Below are positions 35,699-44,813 of a DNA stretch of 64,000 nucleotides, in pieces. The stretch spans positions 1,180,501 through 1,244,500 of the forward strand of contig NZ_CP101125.1 in the NCBI RefSeq assembly GCF_024296925.1, read 5' to 3'. A model generated the notes under the pieces. That model made no database searches and was not told the DNA's origin. It worked only from the letters and a program-made list of their open reading frames with translations. The DNA is from Pseudomonas nunensis. Its GTDB lineage: Bacteria; Pseudomonadota; Gammaproteobacteria; Pseudomonadales; Pseudomonadaceae. The translations under genes were made by a program, and so were the position numbers. The number at the start of each line of letters is the position of its first letter. Positions within the stretch are counted from its first letter, which is position 1.

Positions 35699-37065
35699 GG
35701 TTTGCTCTTGTCCTGCTGCGAAATCAATGCGGGCTTGGCGGCTTTCTGCACTTGATCCCAGACCCGCAGGAAGTTGCCGCCCCAGAGCTTGGCGATGTCC
35801 GCCTCGGAGTAGCCGCGCGACAGCAGTTCGGCGGTCACGTTGCGGATTTCGCTGACGTTCTCCCAGCCTTTGACGCCGCCGCCTTCGTTGAAGTCGGAGC
35901 TGATGCCGACGTGGTCGATACCGATTTTGCGCACCGTGTATTCGATGGCGTCGCCCAGATCCTTGAGGCTGGCCTTGGGTTCTTCTTCGAGGATCGCGTA
36001 GAGGCCGCTGGCGTACTGGCCGAACTTCTGCTCGGACCAGGCGGAGATGATCGGGTCGCCCGGCATCAGCGCCATCGCGAGGTTCGGCAGGGGCGGCAGG
36101 TCGAAGCGTTGGCGCAGTGCGTTGAGCTTGTCCTGGGTCGGCTGCGACAGCGGTTTGAGGTACTGCGAGAAGCCGACGATCTGCACCACGCCGCCGCTGT
36201 TTTTGATCAGTTGCAGTTCTTTGTCACTGAGGTTGCGCGGGATATCCACCATGGCCCGTGGCGCGGAGTGCGAGGCAACCAGCGGTGTGCGGCTCAGTTG
36301 CGCGACTTGCTCCAGGGCCTTGGTCGACATTTGCGAGACGTCGATGATCACCCCCAGGTCATTCAAGCGATGCACCGCTTGTTTGCCGAGGTCGGAGAGA
36401 CCGTCGAGGGCGTCTGGCGAATCGTTGAAAAACGGCAGCGGCCGCGAGGAATCGGCCCAGTCGTTGTTGCCGATGTAGCTGAACGCGAACATGCGCATGC
36501 CGCGCGCCGTCCACAGGTCCAGCAGGCTCAGGTCGTGGCCCAGCGGGTAGGCGTTGAGCATGCTGATGAAAATGGCGAACTTGCCTTCACCGTGCAGGCG
36601 ACGGAAGTCGTCGGGGGTGTAGGCGATGGCGACCTGATTGGGGAAGTCGCGGACCATCCCGGTGATGATCTTGTAGCGGATCTCCTGCTGGTTGCGCGCT
36701 TCTTCGAGAAACCCGGCGGTAGGCTTGTGCGGTGCGTTGGCGCCGTTCCAGATTTCCGGCCAGCCAAAAATCGTCAGGGCCGCGCCGGAGAGATGGCCGC
36801 GATTGGCCTTGACCAAGTCGAACTGGCCTTTGCCATCCTTGTCCGCCTCGTTGCCCTGGGTGCCGAAGTTCTGCATCAGGCTGACGTGGCTGTCGAAAGA
36901 CAGTATGCGTTCGTGGAGTTCGTCGGCCTGCTTCATCACTTTGACCGGGTAGCCGGGGTTGTCCTTGAACCAGTAATCCCAGGCTGCATAGCCTGCACCG
37001 GCGCTTATCGCCAGAGCCAGCGGCAGGCCGATGTAAAGAGCCTTTTTCGAACGTGGTTTTGTCAT
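35695..37065 (-). CDS. pvdM: Periplasmic renal-dipeptidase-like pyoverdine maturation protein
   Basis: About 456 residues from the chosen start MTKPRSKK; an ATG six bases earlier is an alternative and the open frame extends further without a ribosome site. A single hydrophobic segment (residues 8-27) anchors or exports it. The rest is a membrane-dipeptidase fold: 'ILSFDSHVSL', 'LVASHSAPRAM' and 'HVGISSDFNEGGG'. The family metal motif H-x-D near the N-terminus reads H-V-S here, so one metal ligand appears to be missing. PvdM is needed for tyrosinase-dependent maturation in Pseudomonas, but its own chemistry is not settled as far as I know. It is the first gene of the pvdMN(O) operon, with a PvdS box 63 bases upstream of the start. 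Confidence 0.93.
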   Translation of the reverse strand: MTKPRSKKALYIGLPLALAISAGAGYAAWDYWFKDNPGYPVKVMKQADELHERILSFDSHVSLMQNFGTQGNEADKDGKGQFDLVKANRGHLSGAALTIFGWPEIWNGANAPHKPTAGFLEEARNQQEIRYKIITGMVRDFPNQVAIAYTPDDFRRLHGEGKFAIFISMLNAYPLGHDLSLLDLWTARGMRMFAFSYIGNNDWADSSRPLPFFNDSPDALDGLSDLGKQAVHRLNDLGVIIDVSQMSTKALEQVAQLSRTPLVASHSAPRAMVDIPRNLSDKELQLIKNSGGVVQIVGFSQYLKPLSQPTQDKLNALRQRFDLPPLPNLAMALMPGDPIISAWSEQKFGQYASGLYAILEEEPKASLKDLGDAIEYTVRKIGIDHVGISSDFNEGGGVKGWENVSEIRNVTAELLSRGYSEADIAKLWGGNFLRVWDQVQKAAKPALISQQDKSKP

Positions 37066-37127
37066 TGCCATCTCAGTCAGGTTCGCCGTCGAGGTGCAGG
37101 CGCAGGGGCCTTTGCTATCTGGGAAGA

Positions 37128-37151
37128 ACGAGTGGCTGGCGGGAAAATTTA
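37128..37151 (-). promoter_or_regulatory. PvdS iron-starvation box for pvdM
   Basis: On the - strand: TAAAT, 16 bases, CGT. Exact pattern, about 60 bases upstream of the preferred pvdM start, which it helps to fix. Confidence 0.87.
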
Positions 37152-37157
37152 GGTGGT

Positions 37158-37222
37158 TGTTCGCAAGCCTCGCTCCTACAGATGCGCGACGCATAACCTG
37201 TAGGAGCGAGGCTTGCCCGCGA
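37158..37222. repeat. REP palindrome between the pvdM and pvdP promoters
   Basis: Inverted pair with core CGCAAGCCTCGCTCCTACAG and its complement, a variant of the REP core (CCTACA instead of CCCACA). It sits exactly between two divergent PvdS boxes. Confidence 0.85.
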
Positions 37223-37228
37223 AGCTCT

Positions 37229-37252
37229 TAAATTTGTCGGCAGGATGAACGT
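37229..37252 (+). promoter_or_regulatory. PvdS iron-starvation box for pvdP
   Basis: TAAAT at 37229-37233, 16 bases, CGT at 37250-37252. Exact pattern, 46 bases upstream of the chosen pvdP start. Confidence 0.88.
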
Positions 37253-37297
37253 TCTAGCTTGGATAAAGCCTGCTTCATGGCTGACACAGGTAGGGCA

Positions 37298-38926
37298 ATG
37301 ACGATTTCTCGACGATGGTTCATGGCGGGCCTGGCGCTGACCGGCGCCGCCGTGCCTGCGGCTTTTTATGGGCATCGCGAATGGACGAAGCCGGACCCGA
37401 CGATCACCCCTGGTGAGGCGACGGTCGATCTGGCGGACACTGCGGGCCAGCATCTGGCGAATTCGCTGCGTGGCGTCTGGGATGTTCGCTTCGAGGGCGC
37501 GCAGGCGGGCCTCGATGGTTTGCCGTTGCAAGGCCTGGAACTGTTGCTCGACGTCGCCCAGCGCGGGCGCGGCTTGCGCGGTTATCTGGACACCGCGCAG
37601 CAGTTGCGTGGCGATGCTGAGCCGCGTTATCGGCTCATGGGCGATCTGGTGTCACCCAAGCCTGGCGAGATGTATTGGCGCCTGATCGATACGCAATCGG
37701 CCAACGGCGCAGCGACGTATGAGTTGTCGGTGATTCTCGATGAGGTCTGGGCCGATTTCGGCAATGCCGGCAGTGGCACGCTCAGCGGGCGCATTCTGCG
37801 GCTGGACCGTCCACTCGGTTTACCGGCGCTGGACAATCGCTTTGTCGCGCACAAGCGCCTGTTTCCTGAAGCGCGGGAGCGTACCGGTCTGAATTCGACG
37901 TTACTGGCGTGGCTGATTTCTCCGGAGCATCGTTTGTTTCATCAGCTCTGGCATGCCTCGCGGGATAAATGGCACACGCTCTCCGAAGACAAGCGCGGGG
38001 CCTTGCGCGGGATTGGCTGGCAGCCCGGCCCGCGGGACAAGGAGCGCGATGCCCGGGGTCCGAAGAAGGATCGCAATGGTTCAGGCGTGGATTTTTTCTT
38101 TATGCACCGGCACATGCTCGCCACCGCGCGCTCGATGCAAGACCTGCCGTCCTGGCCAAACTTCCCGATGCCGCAACCGGAACTGGAGCGGGATCGCCAG
38201 GGTTTTGCCCGCTATTTCGACAACCACGATGGGGCTTCACTGCCGCCGACCTGGCTGGCGGGCGAGGATCCGGAGTACACCCAGTGGGTCAGCGACATCA
38301 AGACCGCCGAGACGTATCACAGCAATTTCCAGGTCTGGGAATCGCAGTACCGCGATCCGCGTTATCTGTCGAAGTTGACGTTGGGGCAGTTCGGTTCGGA
38401 AGTCGAACTGGGTTTGCATGACTGGCTGCACATGCGCTGGGCGTCGGTGCCGCGGGATCCATCGAATGGTCAGCCGGTGCCGTTCGCCCGGGATCCTTCG
38501 GACTTTGCCGCACGTTGGTTCGGGCCGGAAAACGATTTTCTCGGTGACCCATTTTCTTCCCATGTGAACCCGGTGTTCTGGCATTTCCACGGCTGGATCG
38601 ATGATCGTCTGGAAGACTGGTACCGCGCGCATGAACGCTTCCATCCGGGGGAGGTCACGCGGCTGGAGGTCAATGGCGTGCCGTGGTTCGCCCCGGGCCG
38701 CTTCGTCGAAGTCGACGACCCCTGGCTCGGCCCGAGCACCCACGGGTGCAGCACCACGCCGGGATTGCAGGCGGGCAAGTCGGTGGAAATGGACCCGGAA
38801 ACCATGAAACTCGCGCTGCGCATCACCTTCGGCACCGACGAAAAGAAACTCGCCGACCTGTTCCGCCGCGTGCCGCAACGGCCGTGGTATGCACGGAATT
38901 TGAAGGTCAAGCAGCGGCAGGTTTGA
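37298..38926 (+). CDS. pvdP: Tat-exported tyrosinase that forms the pyoverdine chromophore
   Basis: 542 residues from the chosen ATG, close to the 544 of P. aeruginosa PvdP. The start is set by the AGGTAGGG ribosome site and by the Tat signal that begins at once (SRRWFMAGLALTG). The N-terminal part to about 230 is the PvdP-specific domain; the C-terminal part is a type-3 copper tyrosinase with histidines in 'FFMHRHML', 'HDWLHMRW' and 'FWHFHGWIDDRLEDW'. PvdP oxidises ferribactin to dihydropyoverdine in the periplasm. It is transcribed alone, divergently from pvdMN, and is followed by a REP array. Confidence 0.95.
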   Translation: MTISRRWFMAGLALTGAAVPAAFYGHREWTKPDPTITPGEATVDLADTAGQHLANSLRGVWDVRFEGAQAGLDGLPLQGLELLLDVAQRGRGLRGYLDTAQQLRGDAEPRYRLMGDLVSPKPGEMYWRLIDTQSANGAATYELSVILDEVWADFGNAGSGTLSGRILRLDRPLGLPALDNRFVAHKRLFPEARERTGLNSTLLAWLISPEHRLFHQLWHASRDKWHTLSEDKRGALRGIGWQPGPRDKERDARGPKKDRNGSGVDFFFMHRHMLATARSMQDLPSWPNFPMPQPELERDRQGFARYFDNHDGASLPPTWLAGEDPEYTQWVSDIKTAETYHSNFQVWESQYRDPRYLSKLTLGQFGSEVELGLHDWLHMRWASVPRDPSNGQPVPFARDPSDFAARWFGPENDFLGDPFSSHVNPVFWHFHGWIDDRLEDWYRAHERFHPGEVTRLEVNGVPWFAPGRFVEVDDPWLGPSTHGCSTTPGLQAGKSVEMDPETMKLALRITFGTDEKKLADLFRRVPQRPWYARNLKVKQRQV

Positions 38927-38947
38927 CGACGGCGTTATCGTTCATTC

Positions 38948-39307
38948 GCGAGCAGGCTCGCTCCCACACAAGATCTATGGTGAACACAGTATTTGTGAAC
39001 ACCTGAGATCCCCTGTGGGAGCGGGCTTGCTCGCGAAAGCGTCGGCACATCCAACATTAATCTCGCCTGACACTCCGCCTTCGCGAGCAAGCCCGCTCCC
39101 ACAATTTATCTTTGGTGAATGCAGTATCTGCGTACGCCCTGGATCCACTGTGGGAGCGAGCTTGCTCGCGATGGCGTTCTGTCAGTCGACGGGGATTGTG
39201 GATGTGATGACCTCATCGCGAGCAAGCTCGCTCCCACAGTTGATCTTCAGTGAGCGCAGTATTTGCGTAAGTCCAAGATCCCCTGTGGGAGCGAGCCTGC
39301 TCGCGAA
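38948..39307. repeat. REP array
   Basis: Six REP palindromes alternating in orientation (near 38948, 39014, 39079, 39150, 39215, 39281). It fills the 403-base gap between convergent pvdP and opmQ. No other element was seen there. Confidence 0.9.
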
Positions 39308-39329
39308 AGCGATCTGACATTCACCGCCA

Positions 39330-40724
39330 TCACAACGCCTGCCACCCCCCACCCAGCGCTTTGTACAGCGCAAAACTCGCTTGCAACCGCGACAGTTTCA
39401 GTTGCACATTCAAATCCTGCGCCGCGTACAGCGTGCGTTGTGTCTCCAACACGGTGAGCAAATCCTCGGCACCAGCCTGGTAGCGGCTTTGGGCGATGTT
39501 GAAGGCGGTTTGGGCCTGGCTCAGTTCTTCGCTTTGCCATTGGCGTTGTTCGTCGAGCCAGCGAATGCTGTTGAGGGCTTTTTCGACGTCGGCGAAACCG
39601 TTGATGATCGCGCCGCGATAGACCTCCAGCAGTTCTTGCTGACGTGCCGTAGCTTTGTCGCGCTCGGCACCGAGGCGGCCGTTGTTGAAGATCGGCGCGA
39701 CCAAACCGGCGGTGAGGTTGTAGAACGGGCTTCGCAGAATATCGCTGGCGCTATTCGCCCCGGAGCCGAAGTTGGCACTGAGGGTGATGGAGGGCAGCAT
39801 GGCGGCGCGGGCGACGGTGACGTCGGCCCGGGCGGCGGAGAGTTGTGCTTCGGCGCGGGCGATGTCCGGGCGGCGGCTCAGCAACTCGCTGGGCACGCCT
39901 GCACCAATCACGGGCCATTGCAGGTGATCGAAAGACTCATCGATCGGCGCCAATTCCTGCACTGGTCGGCCGAGGAGGGCGGCGAGGCTGATCAGCGCTT
40001 CGTCAGCCTGTTGCTGCACCGTCGGCAATTGCCGCTGTTGCGCCGCGACCAGGCTTTTCTGCTGGGCCAGTTCGAGGGCGGTGGCTGAGCCGGAGTCATA
40101 GCGGGTCTGCACCAGTTTCAACACACTCTGGGCATTCGCCAGATTGAGTTCGGCAATCCGCCGCTGCTCGCGCAGCGACAGGGTTTTCGTGTAGCTGTTG
40201 GCCACACCGCTGAGCACCGTCAGCTCCACCGTCGCCTGATCAAATTCACTGGCCTTGAGTCCGTACTGCGCACTGTCGCGGGACGCACGCTTGCCGCCCC
40301 AGAAATCGATCTCGTAACTGGCATTCAGGTTGGCATCAAAGTAATCCACCGCCTCGTTGCTGCTGTCCGCATCGAGCTGACTGTAGCCATTGCCGCGCAG
40401 CAGTTTCTGGCGGTTGGCATTCGCCCCGGCCTTGATCTCCGGCAACTGCGAGCCGCCGGCAATCACCGTCCCGGCCTGGGCCTGACGCACTCGGGCGACC
40501 GCCGCCGCGAGGTCGAAACTGCCGACCCGCGCCTGTTCGATCAGGCGATCCAATGGCGGGCTGCCGAATTGCGTCCACCATTGCGCATTGCTGCGCGCGG
40601 CGTTTTCGTTGTGCGGTGATTGCCACGCGGCGGGCGGTGCGAGGCCGCTGTCCGGGCGCGGGGCAGGGCTGCTGCAGGCGCTAAGCAACAGGCAGATAGT
40701 CAACAGGCTCAATGGCGGCTTCAT
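39330..40724 (-). CDS. opmQ: Outer-membrane channel of the PvdRT-OpmQ efflux pump
   Basis: 464 residues from the chosen ATG. A lipoprotein signal peptide ends in LSACSS with the lipidated Cys near residue 17; the open frame extends upstream into pvdT without a ribosome site. It has the NodT/OprM-type outer-membrane factor fold: two repeats of long helices, for example 'AAVARVRQAQAGT' and 'ADVTVARAAMLPS', with the characteristic 'RRPDI' motif near 290. With PvdR and PvdT it secretes new and recycled pyoverdine to the medium. It starts 7 bases after the pvdT stop. Last gene of the pvdR-pvdT-opmQ operon. Confidence 0.94.
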   Translation of the reverse strand: MKPPLSLLTICLLLSACSSPAPRPDSGLAPPAAWQSPHNENAARSNAQWWTQFGSPPLDRLIEQARVGSFDLAAAVARVRQAQAGTVIAGGSQLPEIKAGANANRQKLLRGNGYSQLDADSSNEAVDYFDANLNASYEIDFWGGKRASRDSAQYGLKASEFDQATVELTVLSGVANSYTKTLSLREQRRIAELNLANAQSVLKLVQTRYDSGSATALELAQQKSLVAAQQRQLPTVQQQADEALISLAALLGRPVQELAPIDESFDHLQWPVIGAGVPSELLSRRPDIARAEAQLSAARADVTVARAAMLPSITLSANFGSGANSASDILRSPFYNLTAGLVAPIFNNGRLGAERDKATARQQELLEVYRGAIINGFADVEKALNSIRWLDEQRQWQSEELSQAQTAFNIAQSRYQAGAEDLLTVLETQRTLYAAQDLNVQLKLSRLQASFALYKALGGGWQAL

Positions 40725-40731
40725 AGATCGA

Positions 40732-42705
40732 TCATTCACTGGTAAGGGCCGTGACCGGGTCGAGCCGGGCAGCTTTGCGGGCCGGCATGAAGCCGAAGAC
40801 AACACCGGTAACAAGGGCGCAGCCGAAGGCGCCGAGCACCGCCATCAAGGAAAACGCGACGGCAACTTCGCTCAGCACCAACACGCCACCGACGATCAGC
40901 GCCAGGGCAATCCCGGCGAGGCCGCCGACCACCGAGAGCATCACCGCTTCGGTGAGGAACTGACGCAGGATGTCGCGCTGACGGGCGCCGGTGGCCATGC
41001 GGATACCAATCTCGCGGGTGCGTTCGCGCACGGTCATCAGCATGATGTTCATCACGCCGATCCCGCCCACCAGCAGCGAGATCGCGGCAATCGAGCCGAG
41101 CATCAGCGACAAGGTGTTCTGGGTCCGGGCTTCGGCCTGAATCATCGCCGCGTTGTTGGTCAATTCGAAATCCTGCTTGCCGCCGTGCAGGCGCAGCATC
41201 AATTGCTTGATCGCGGTTTCCGCTTCCTTGACCTTGCGCGCGTCCGCCGTGGCGATGGCCACGTATTCGGGATTGTGCGTGCCAAACAAACGCACGCTGG
41301 CCGCCGAATACGGGATGGCGATGCGATTGTCGCTGTCGGAGTCGCCGGAGCTGGCGCCTTTTTCCGCGAGCACGCCGACCACCTGGAACGGCACGTTTTC
41401 GATCAGGATGTACTGGCCGATCGGGTTGACCACGTCCTTGAGCAATTTGCTGCGCACCTTGTGCCCGATCACTGCCACCGCTGCGCCGGATTTTTCATCG
41501 GCGTCGGTGAAGTAACTGCCCTGGACCACCGGCCAGTTGAAGATCGCCGGGAAATTGGTGTCATTGCCGCCGACGTAGCTCAGGTGATCGACGTTGCCGA
41601 AACGCACCCCGGCCTCGGAGCCGTTGACCGGCATGATCCGCCGCACTTGCGGCAGGCTGGCCAGCGCGGCGACATCGTCGAGAGTGATGACGCCGGGCGG
41701 TGTCCGCGGGTTCGGCGCCGAGCCGCTGAGGTAAATAATGTTCGAACCGAATGCGCCCATCTGCGCCATGACCTGACGCTTGCTGCCTTCGCCGACCGCG
41801 AGCATCACCACCACCGACGCCACGCCGATGATGATCCCGAGCAAGGTCAGGGCGGTGCGGAACTTGTTGATCCACATCACCCGCCAGGCCGCGTGCACCG
41901 CATCCACCAGTTCGCCTTTCCAGGCACCGGTGGCCTCGGCGCCTTCGCTGAGGCGCTTGCGCAGGTCCACCGCTTGCAACGCGCCGGGATTGGCCGAGGC
42001 TTGCGCGGCGGGGTTGTCACGGGCGCTGTCGCTGATGATCAGGCCGTCGCGGATTTCGATGATGCGCTTGGCCCGCGCCGCCACTTCGCGGTCGTGGGTG
42101 ATCAGGATCACCACGTGGCCCTGGCTCGCCAGCTCGTCGAGCAAGATCATGACCTCGGCGCCGCTGTGGCTGTCGAGGGCGCCGGTGGGTTCGTCGGCGA
42201 GGATAATGTGGCCGCCGTTCATCAAGGCGCGGGCAATCGACACCCGTTGCTGCTGGCCGCCGGAGAGTTGATGCGGGCGATTGCCAGTGCGCGTGGCCAG
42301 GCCGAGGCGGTCGAGCAGGGCGGCGGCGCGGGCGTGGCGTTCGGCGGCCGGTAAGCCTGCGTAGATCGCCGGCATCTCGACGTTTTCCTGGGCCGAGCCG
42401 GACGGGATCAGGTGATAGCCTTGGAACACAAAACCAAACGCTTCGCGACGCAGCCAGGCGAGTTCATCGCTGTCGAGTTGGGCGACGTTTTCCCCGGCGA
42501 AGCGGTATTCGCCCGAGGTCGGCCGGTCGAGGCAGCCGAGGATGTTCATCAGCGTCGATTTGCCCGAGCCGGAAGCGCCGACAATCGCCACGAACTCGCC
42601 GGCATGGATCGCCAGGTCGATGCCGCGCAACACATGGACTTCCGGGGCATCGCCGCCGCCGTAGGCTTTGCGGATGTCCTGCAGGTCGATCAGGGGCGTC
42701 TGCAT
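40732..42705 (-). CDS. pvdT: MacB-type ABC transporter of the pyoverdine efflux pump
   Basis: 657 residues. The N-terminal ATPase (1-230) has Walker [10 protein letters not shown], signature LSGGQQQR and Walker [13 protein letters not shown] linker leads to a membrane helix (about 275-300), a large periplasmic MacB domain, and three C-terminal FtsX-type helices (from about 535). It is the energy-coupling part of PvdRT-OpmQ. Its ATG follows the pvdR stop without a gap, so the two are coupled. Confidence 0.95.
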   Translation of the reverse strand: MQTPLIDLQDIRKAYGGGDAPEVHVLRGIDLAIHAGEFVAIVGASGSGKSTLMNILGCLDRPTSGEYRFAGENVAQLDSDELAWLRREAFGFVFQGYHLIPSGSAQENVEMPAIYAGLPAAERHARAAALLDRLGLATRTGNRPHQLSGGQQQRVSIARALMNGGHIILADEPTGALDSHSGAEVMILLDELASQGHVVILITHDREVAARAKRIIEIRDGLIISDSARDNPAAQASANPGALQAVDLRKRLSEGAEATGAWKGELVDAVHAAWRVMWINKFRTALTLLGIIIGVASVVVMLAVGEGSKRQVMAQMGAFGSNIIYLSGSAPNPRTPPGVITLDDVAALASLPQVRRIMPVNGSEAGVRFGNVDHLSYVGGNDTNFPAIFNWPVVQGSYFTDADEKSGAAVAVIGHKVRSKLLKDVVNPIGQYILIENVPFQVVGVLAEKGASSGDSDSDNRIAIPYSAASVRLFGTHNPEYVAIATADARKVKEAETAIKQLMLRLHGGKQDFELTNNAAMIQAEARTQNTLSLMLGSIAAISLLVGGIGVMNIMLMTVRERTREIGIRMATGARQRDILRQFLTEAVMLSVVGGLAGIALALIVGGVLVLSEVAVAFSLMAVLGAFGCALVTGVVFGFMPARKAARLDPVTALTSE

Positions 42706-43878
42706 TCAGCCGCCACTCCCGTCAGCCGGGCCGATCAACAGGTGATCGCCTTCTTCGAGGCCATCGAGGATCTGCACTTTCAGCCGGTCACTGATGCCGG
42801 TGCGCACCTCCCGTTGCTGGATCGCGCCGTTTTTCGCGACGACTTGCGCAGTCTGGCTGTCGGCCTGCGGGCCGCCCTGCAGCGCGGCAATCGGCGCGGT
42901 GAGGACGTTTTTCGCCTGGTCGGAGACGAAGAACACCTGAGTGGTCATTTCCGCCATCAAGGCATTGTCGGCGTTATCCACGTCGAGCAACACGGTGTAC
43001 AGCACCACGCGCCCGGTGCCGCTTTTGCTCGAACTGGCGGGGCTGCCGCCACCCTGGCTGGTCTGGTCCAGCGGTTTGGGCGGGATCGGCAAGATCTGCC
43101 GCACCGTGCTGTTCCAGCGCCGGTTGCCGCCGCTGAGGGTGGTGAACCACGCGGTCATGCCGGGTTTGACGTGGCCGATGTCCGCTTCCGAGACCTCGGC
43201 CCACACCGTCATCGGCGACAGTTTGGCGATGCGAAGAATCAGCGGCGTCTGCTGCTGGGCGTTGAGGGTCTGGCCTTCACGGGCATCGAGGGCGACCACG
43301 GTTCCGTTCATCGGCGCATAAATGCGCGTGTAACCGAGTTCGGCCTGATCGCTGCGCAGGCTGGCCTGGGCCTGGCGAATCTGCGCCTGGAACATGTCCA
43401 CGCGCGCCTGGGTGGCGCGCAATTCAGCCTGGGCGGTTTGCACGTCTTCGGCGCGGGTAGCGCCACCGGCCGCGAGGTTTTGCTGGCGCTGGAATTTCTG
43501 TCGGGCCAATTCGTGCTGGGCCTTTTGTTCCTCGAGCTGCGCCTTGAGGTTGTCGATGGAAAAACGCCCGGCGTCGAGTTTGGCCTGTTGGGTGGACGGA
43601 TCGATTTCCACCAGCAGGTCGCCTTCCTTGACCACGTCGCCGACTTCCACATGGATCTTGTGGATCTGCCCCGACGCCTGGGCGCCGACATCCACATAAC
43701 GTCGCGGTTGCAGGGTGCCCAGGGCCGTGACGCTGCTTTCGATGTCGCTGCGAGCGACTTGCACCGTGGCGAATTGATCGCGGCCAGGCGGGAGGATCTT
43801 CCAGGCCGCGACGGCCACGACGGGGATCAGACAAAGGGCTACAAGCAGGGCGCGTCGGGTGTGTCGGGGACGTTTCAT
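42706..43878 (-). CDS. pvdR: MacA-type periplasmic adaptor of the pyoverdine efflux pump
   Basis: 390 residues. An N-terminal membrane anchor (about 8-25), then a biotinyl-lipoyl-like half (residues 40-75), a coiled-coil hairpin (about 95-165, with 'LEEQKAQHELARQKFQ'), and beta-barrel parts typical of MacA/HlyD adaptors. It links PvdT to OpmQ. First gene of the operon; the PvdS box lies about 110 bases upstream and a short hairpin (TGTCGG/CCGACA, 43949-43964) is in the leader. Confidence 0.95.
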   Translation of the reverse strand: MKRPRHTRRALLVALCLIPVVAVAAWKILPPGRDQFATVQVARSDIESSVTALGTLQPRRYVDVGAQASGQIHKIHVEVGDVVKEGDLLVEIDPSTQQAKLDAGRFSIDNLKAQLEEQKAQHELARQKFQRQQNLAAGGATRAEDVQTAQAELRATQARVDMFQAQIRQAQASLRSDQAELGYTRIYAPMNGTVVALDAREGQTLNAQQQTPLILRIAKLSPMTVWAEVSEADIGHVKPGMTAWFTTLSGGNRRWNSTVRQILPIPPKPLDQTSQGGGSPASSSKSGTGRVVLYTVLLDVDNADNALMAEMTTQVFFVSDQAKNVLTAPIAALQGGPQADSQTAQVVAKNGAIQQREVRTGISDRLKVQILDGLEEGDHLLIGPADGSGG

Positions 43879-43986
43879 GCAGGGTTCCGGCCAGAGAAAA
43901 TCGGCCCGTCGCGCAACTGGCGCGCAAAAAGAGGCGACAGTCGAGCGCTGTCGGAGGGCCGACAGACACGGGGAGCTGTCCTGTAA

Positions 43987-44010
43987 ACGAGGAATGCGGG
44001 GAGGAATTTA
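43987..44010 (-). promoter_or_regulatory. PvdS iron-starvation box for pvdRT-opmQ
   Basis: On the - strand: TAAAT, 16 bases, CGT. Exact pattern in the 320-base gap between divergent pvdR and fpvI. Confidence 0.87.
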
Positions 44011-44086
44011 AGCGCGGACACACGGAGTTACAGGTGTAGATCAGGACTATTTATCGGGCAAATTGAAACAGCACTTTAAATCTATA

Positions 44087-44101
44087 TGAGAATTACTATA
44101 A
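44087..44101 (+). promoter_or_regulatory. Candidate Fur box upstream of fpvI
   Basis: TGAGAATTACTATAA, in an AT-rich patch, matches 11 of 14 arm positions of the 7-1-7 Fur motif TGATAAT-N-ATTATCA. It lies about 100 bases before the fpvI start, where Fur control is expected for a receptor sigma gene. Confidence 0.6.
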
Positions 44102-44198
44102 ATTACGCGACTTAAATTGCCACCATCCTGCCACTGCCCATTCGGCGGTCGCGGAGCTGGCTCAAGGACAGGTCCCGCACCTCGTGCGGCCGGGAGTC

Positions 44199-44681
44199 AT
44201 GTTGGAAAACTACTATCGCGAGCTGGTGTGTTTCCTGAACGCCAAGCTGGGCAACCGTCAGGTGGCCGAAGATGTGGTGCATGACGCTTATCTGCGGGTA
44301 CTGGAGCGATCCAGCGACACGCCGATCGAGCAGCCCCGGGCATTCCTGTATCGCACCGCGCTAAACCTTGTGATCGACGACCATCGGCGCAATGCCCTGC
44401 GTCAGGTCGAATCCCTGGAAGTGCTCGACAACGAAGAGCGCTACTTCACCCCTTCGCCGCACACCAGCCTCGACCACGGCCAACGCCTGGCCATGCTCCA
44501 GCGCGCGTTGGCGGAATTGCCGAGGCTGTGCCGCGAGAGTTTCCTGCTGCGCAAGATCGACGGCCTGTCGCACCCGGAGATCGCTGAACACCTGGGGATT
44601 TCCCGGGCGCTGGTGGAGAAACACATCGTCAACGCGATGAAACATTGCCGGGTGCGCATCAAGCAATGGGACGCCCACTGA
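44199..44681 (+). CDS. fpvI: ECF sigma factor for ferripyoverdine receptor expression
   Basis: 160 residues, close to P. aeruginosa FpvI (159). Start MLENYYREL is preferred over an in-frame GTG 15 bases upstream because FpvI homologues begin with a (M)ENYYREL-type sequence. Region 2 is residues 5-70 (AEDVVHDAYLRVLE), region 4 is 105-155 with the helix-turn-helix 'HPEIAEHLGISRALVEKH'. Too short for PvdS (about 187). In the known system FpvI is held by FpvR until ferripyoverdine-loaded FpvA signals, then it transcribes fpvA. No anti-sigma gene is adjacent or anywhere in the window. The PvdS box of pvdA starts 12 bases after its stop. Confidence 0.85.
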   Translation: MLENYYRELVCFLNAKLGNRQVAEDVVHDAYLRVLERSSDTPIEQPRAFLYRTALNLVIDDHRRNALRQVESLEVLDNEERYFTPSPHTSLDHGQRLAMLQRALAELPRLCRESFLLRKIDGLSHPEIAEHLGISRALVEKHIVNAMKHCRVRIKQWDAH

Positions 44682-44692
44682 TCCCTTCCGCT

Positions 44693-44716
44693 TAAATTTT
44701 TTTTCATTGTCCTCGT
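44693..44716 (+). promoter_or_regulatory. PvdS iron-starvation box for pvdA
   Basis: TAAAT at 44693-44697, 16 bases, CGT at 44714-44716. Exact pattern, about 97 bases before the pvdA start. Confidence 0.88.
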
Positions 44717-44813
44717 CCCTACTCAACAGACGATCTGCTGTCCTGCCTTAGGCCGGTCAGGTCACCCAGGTTTTATCCCCGCTGCTGAGGGGTTCATCCA
44801 GAGGACACTGGAA

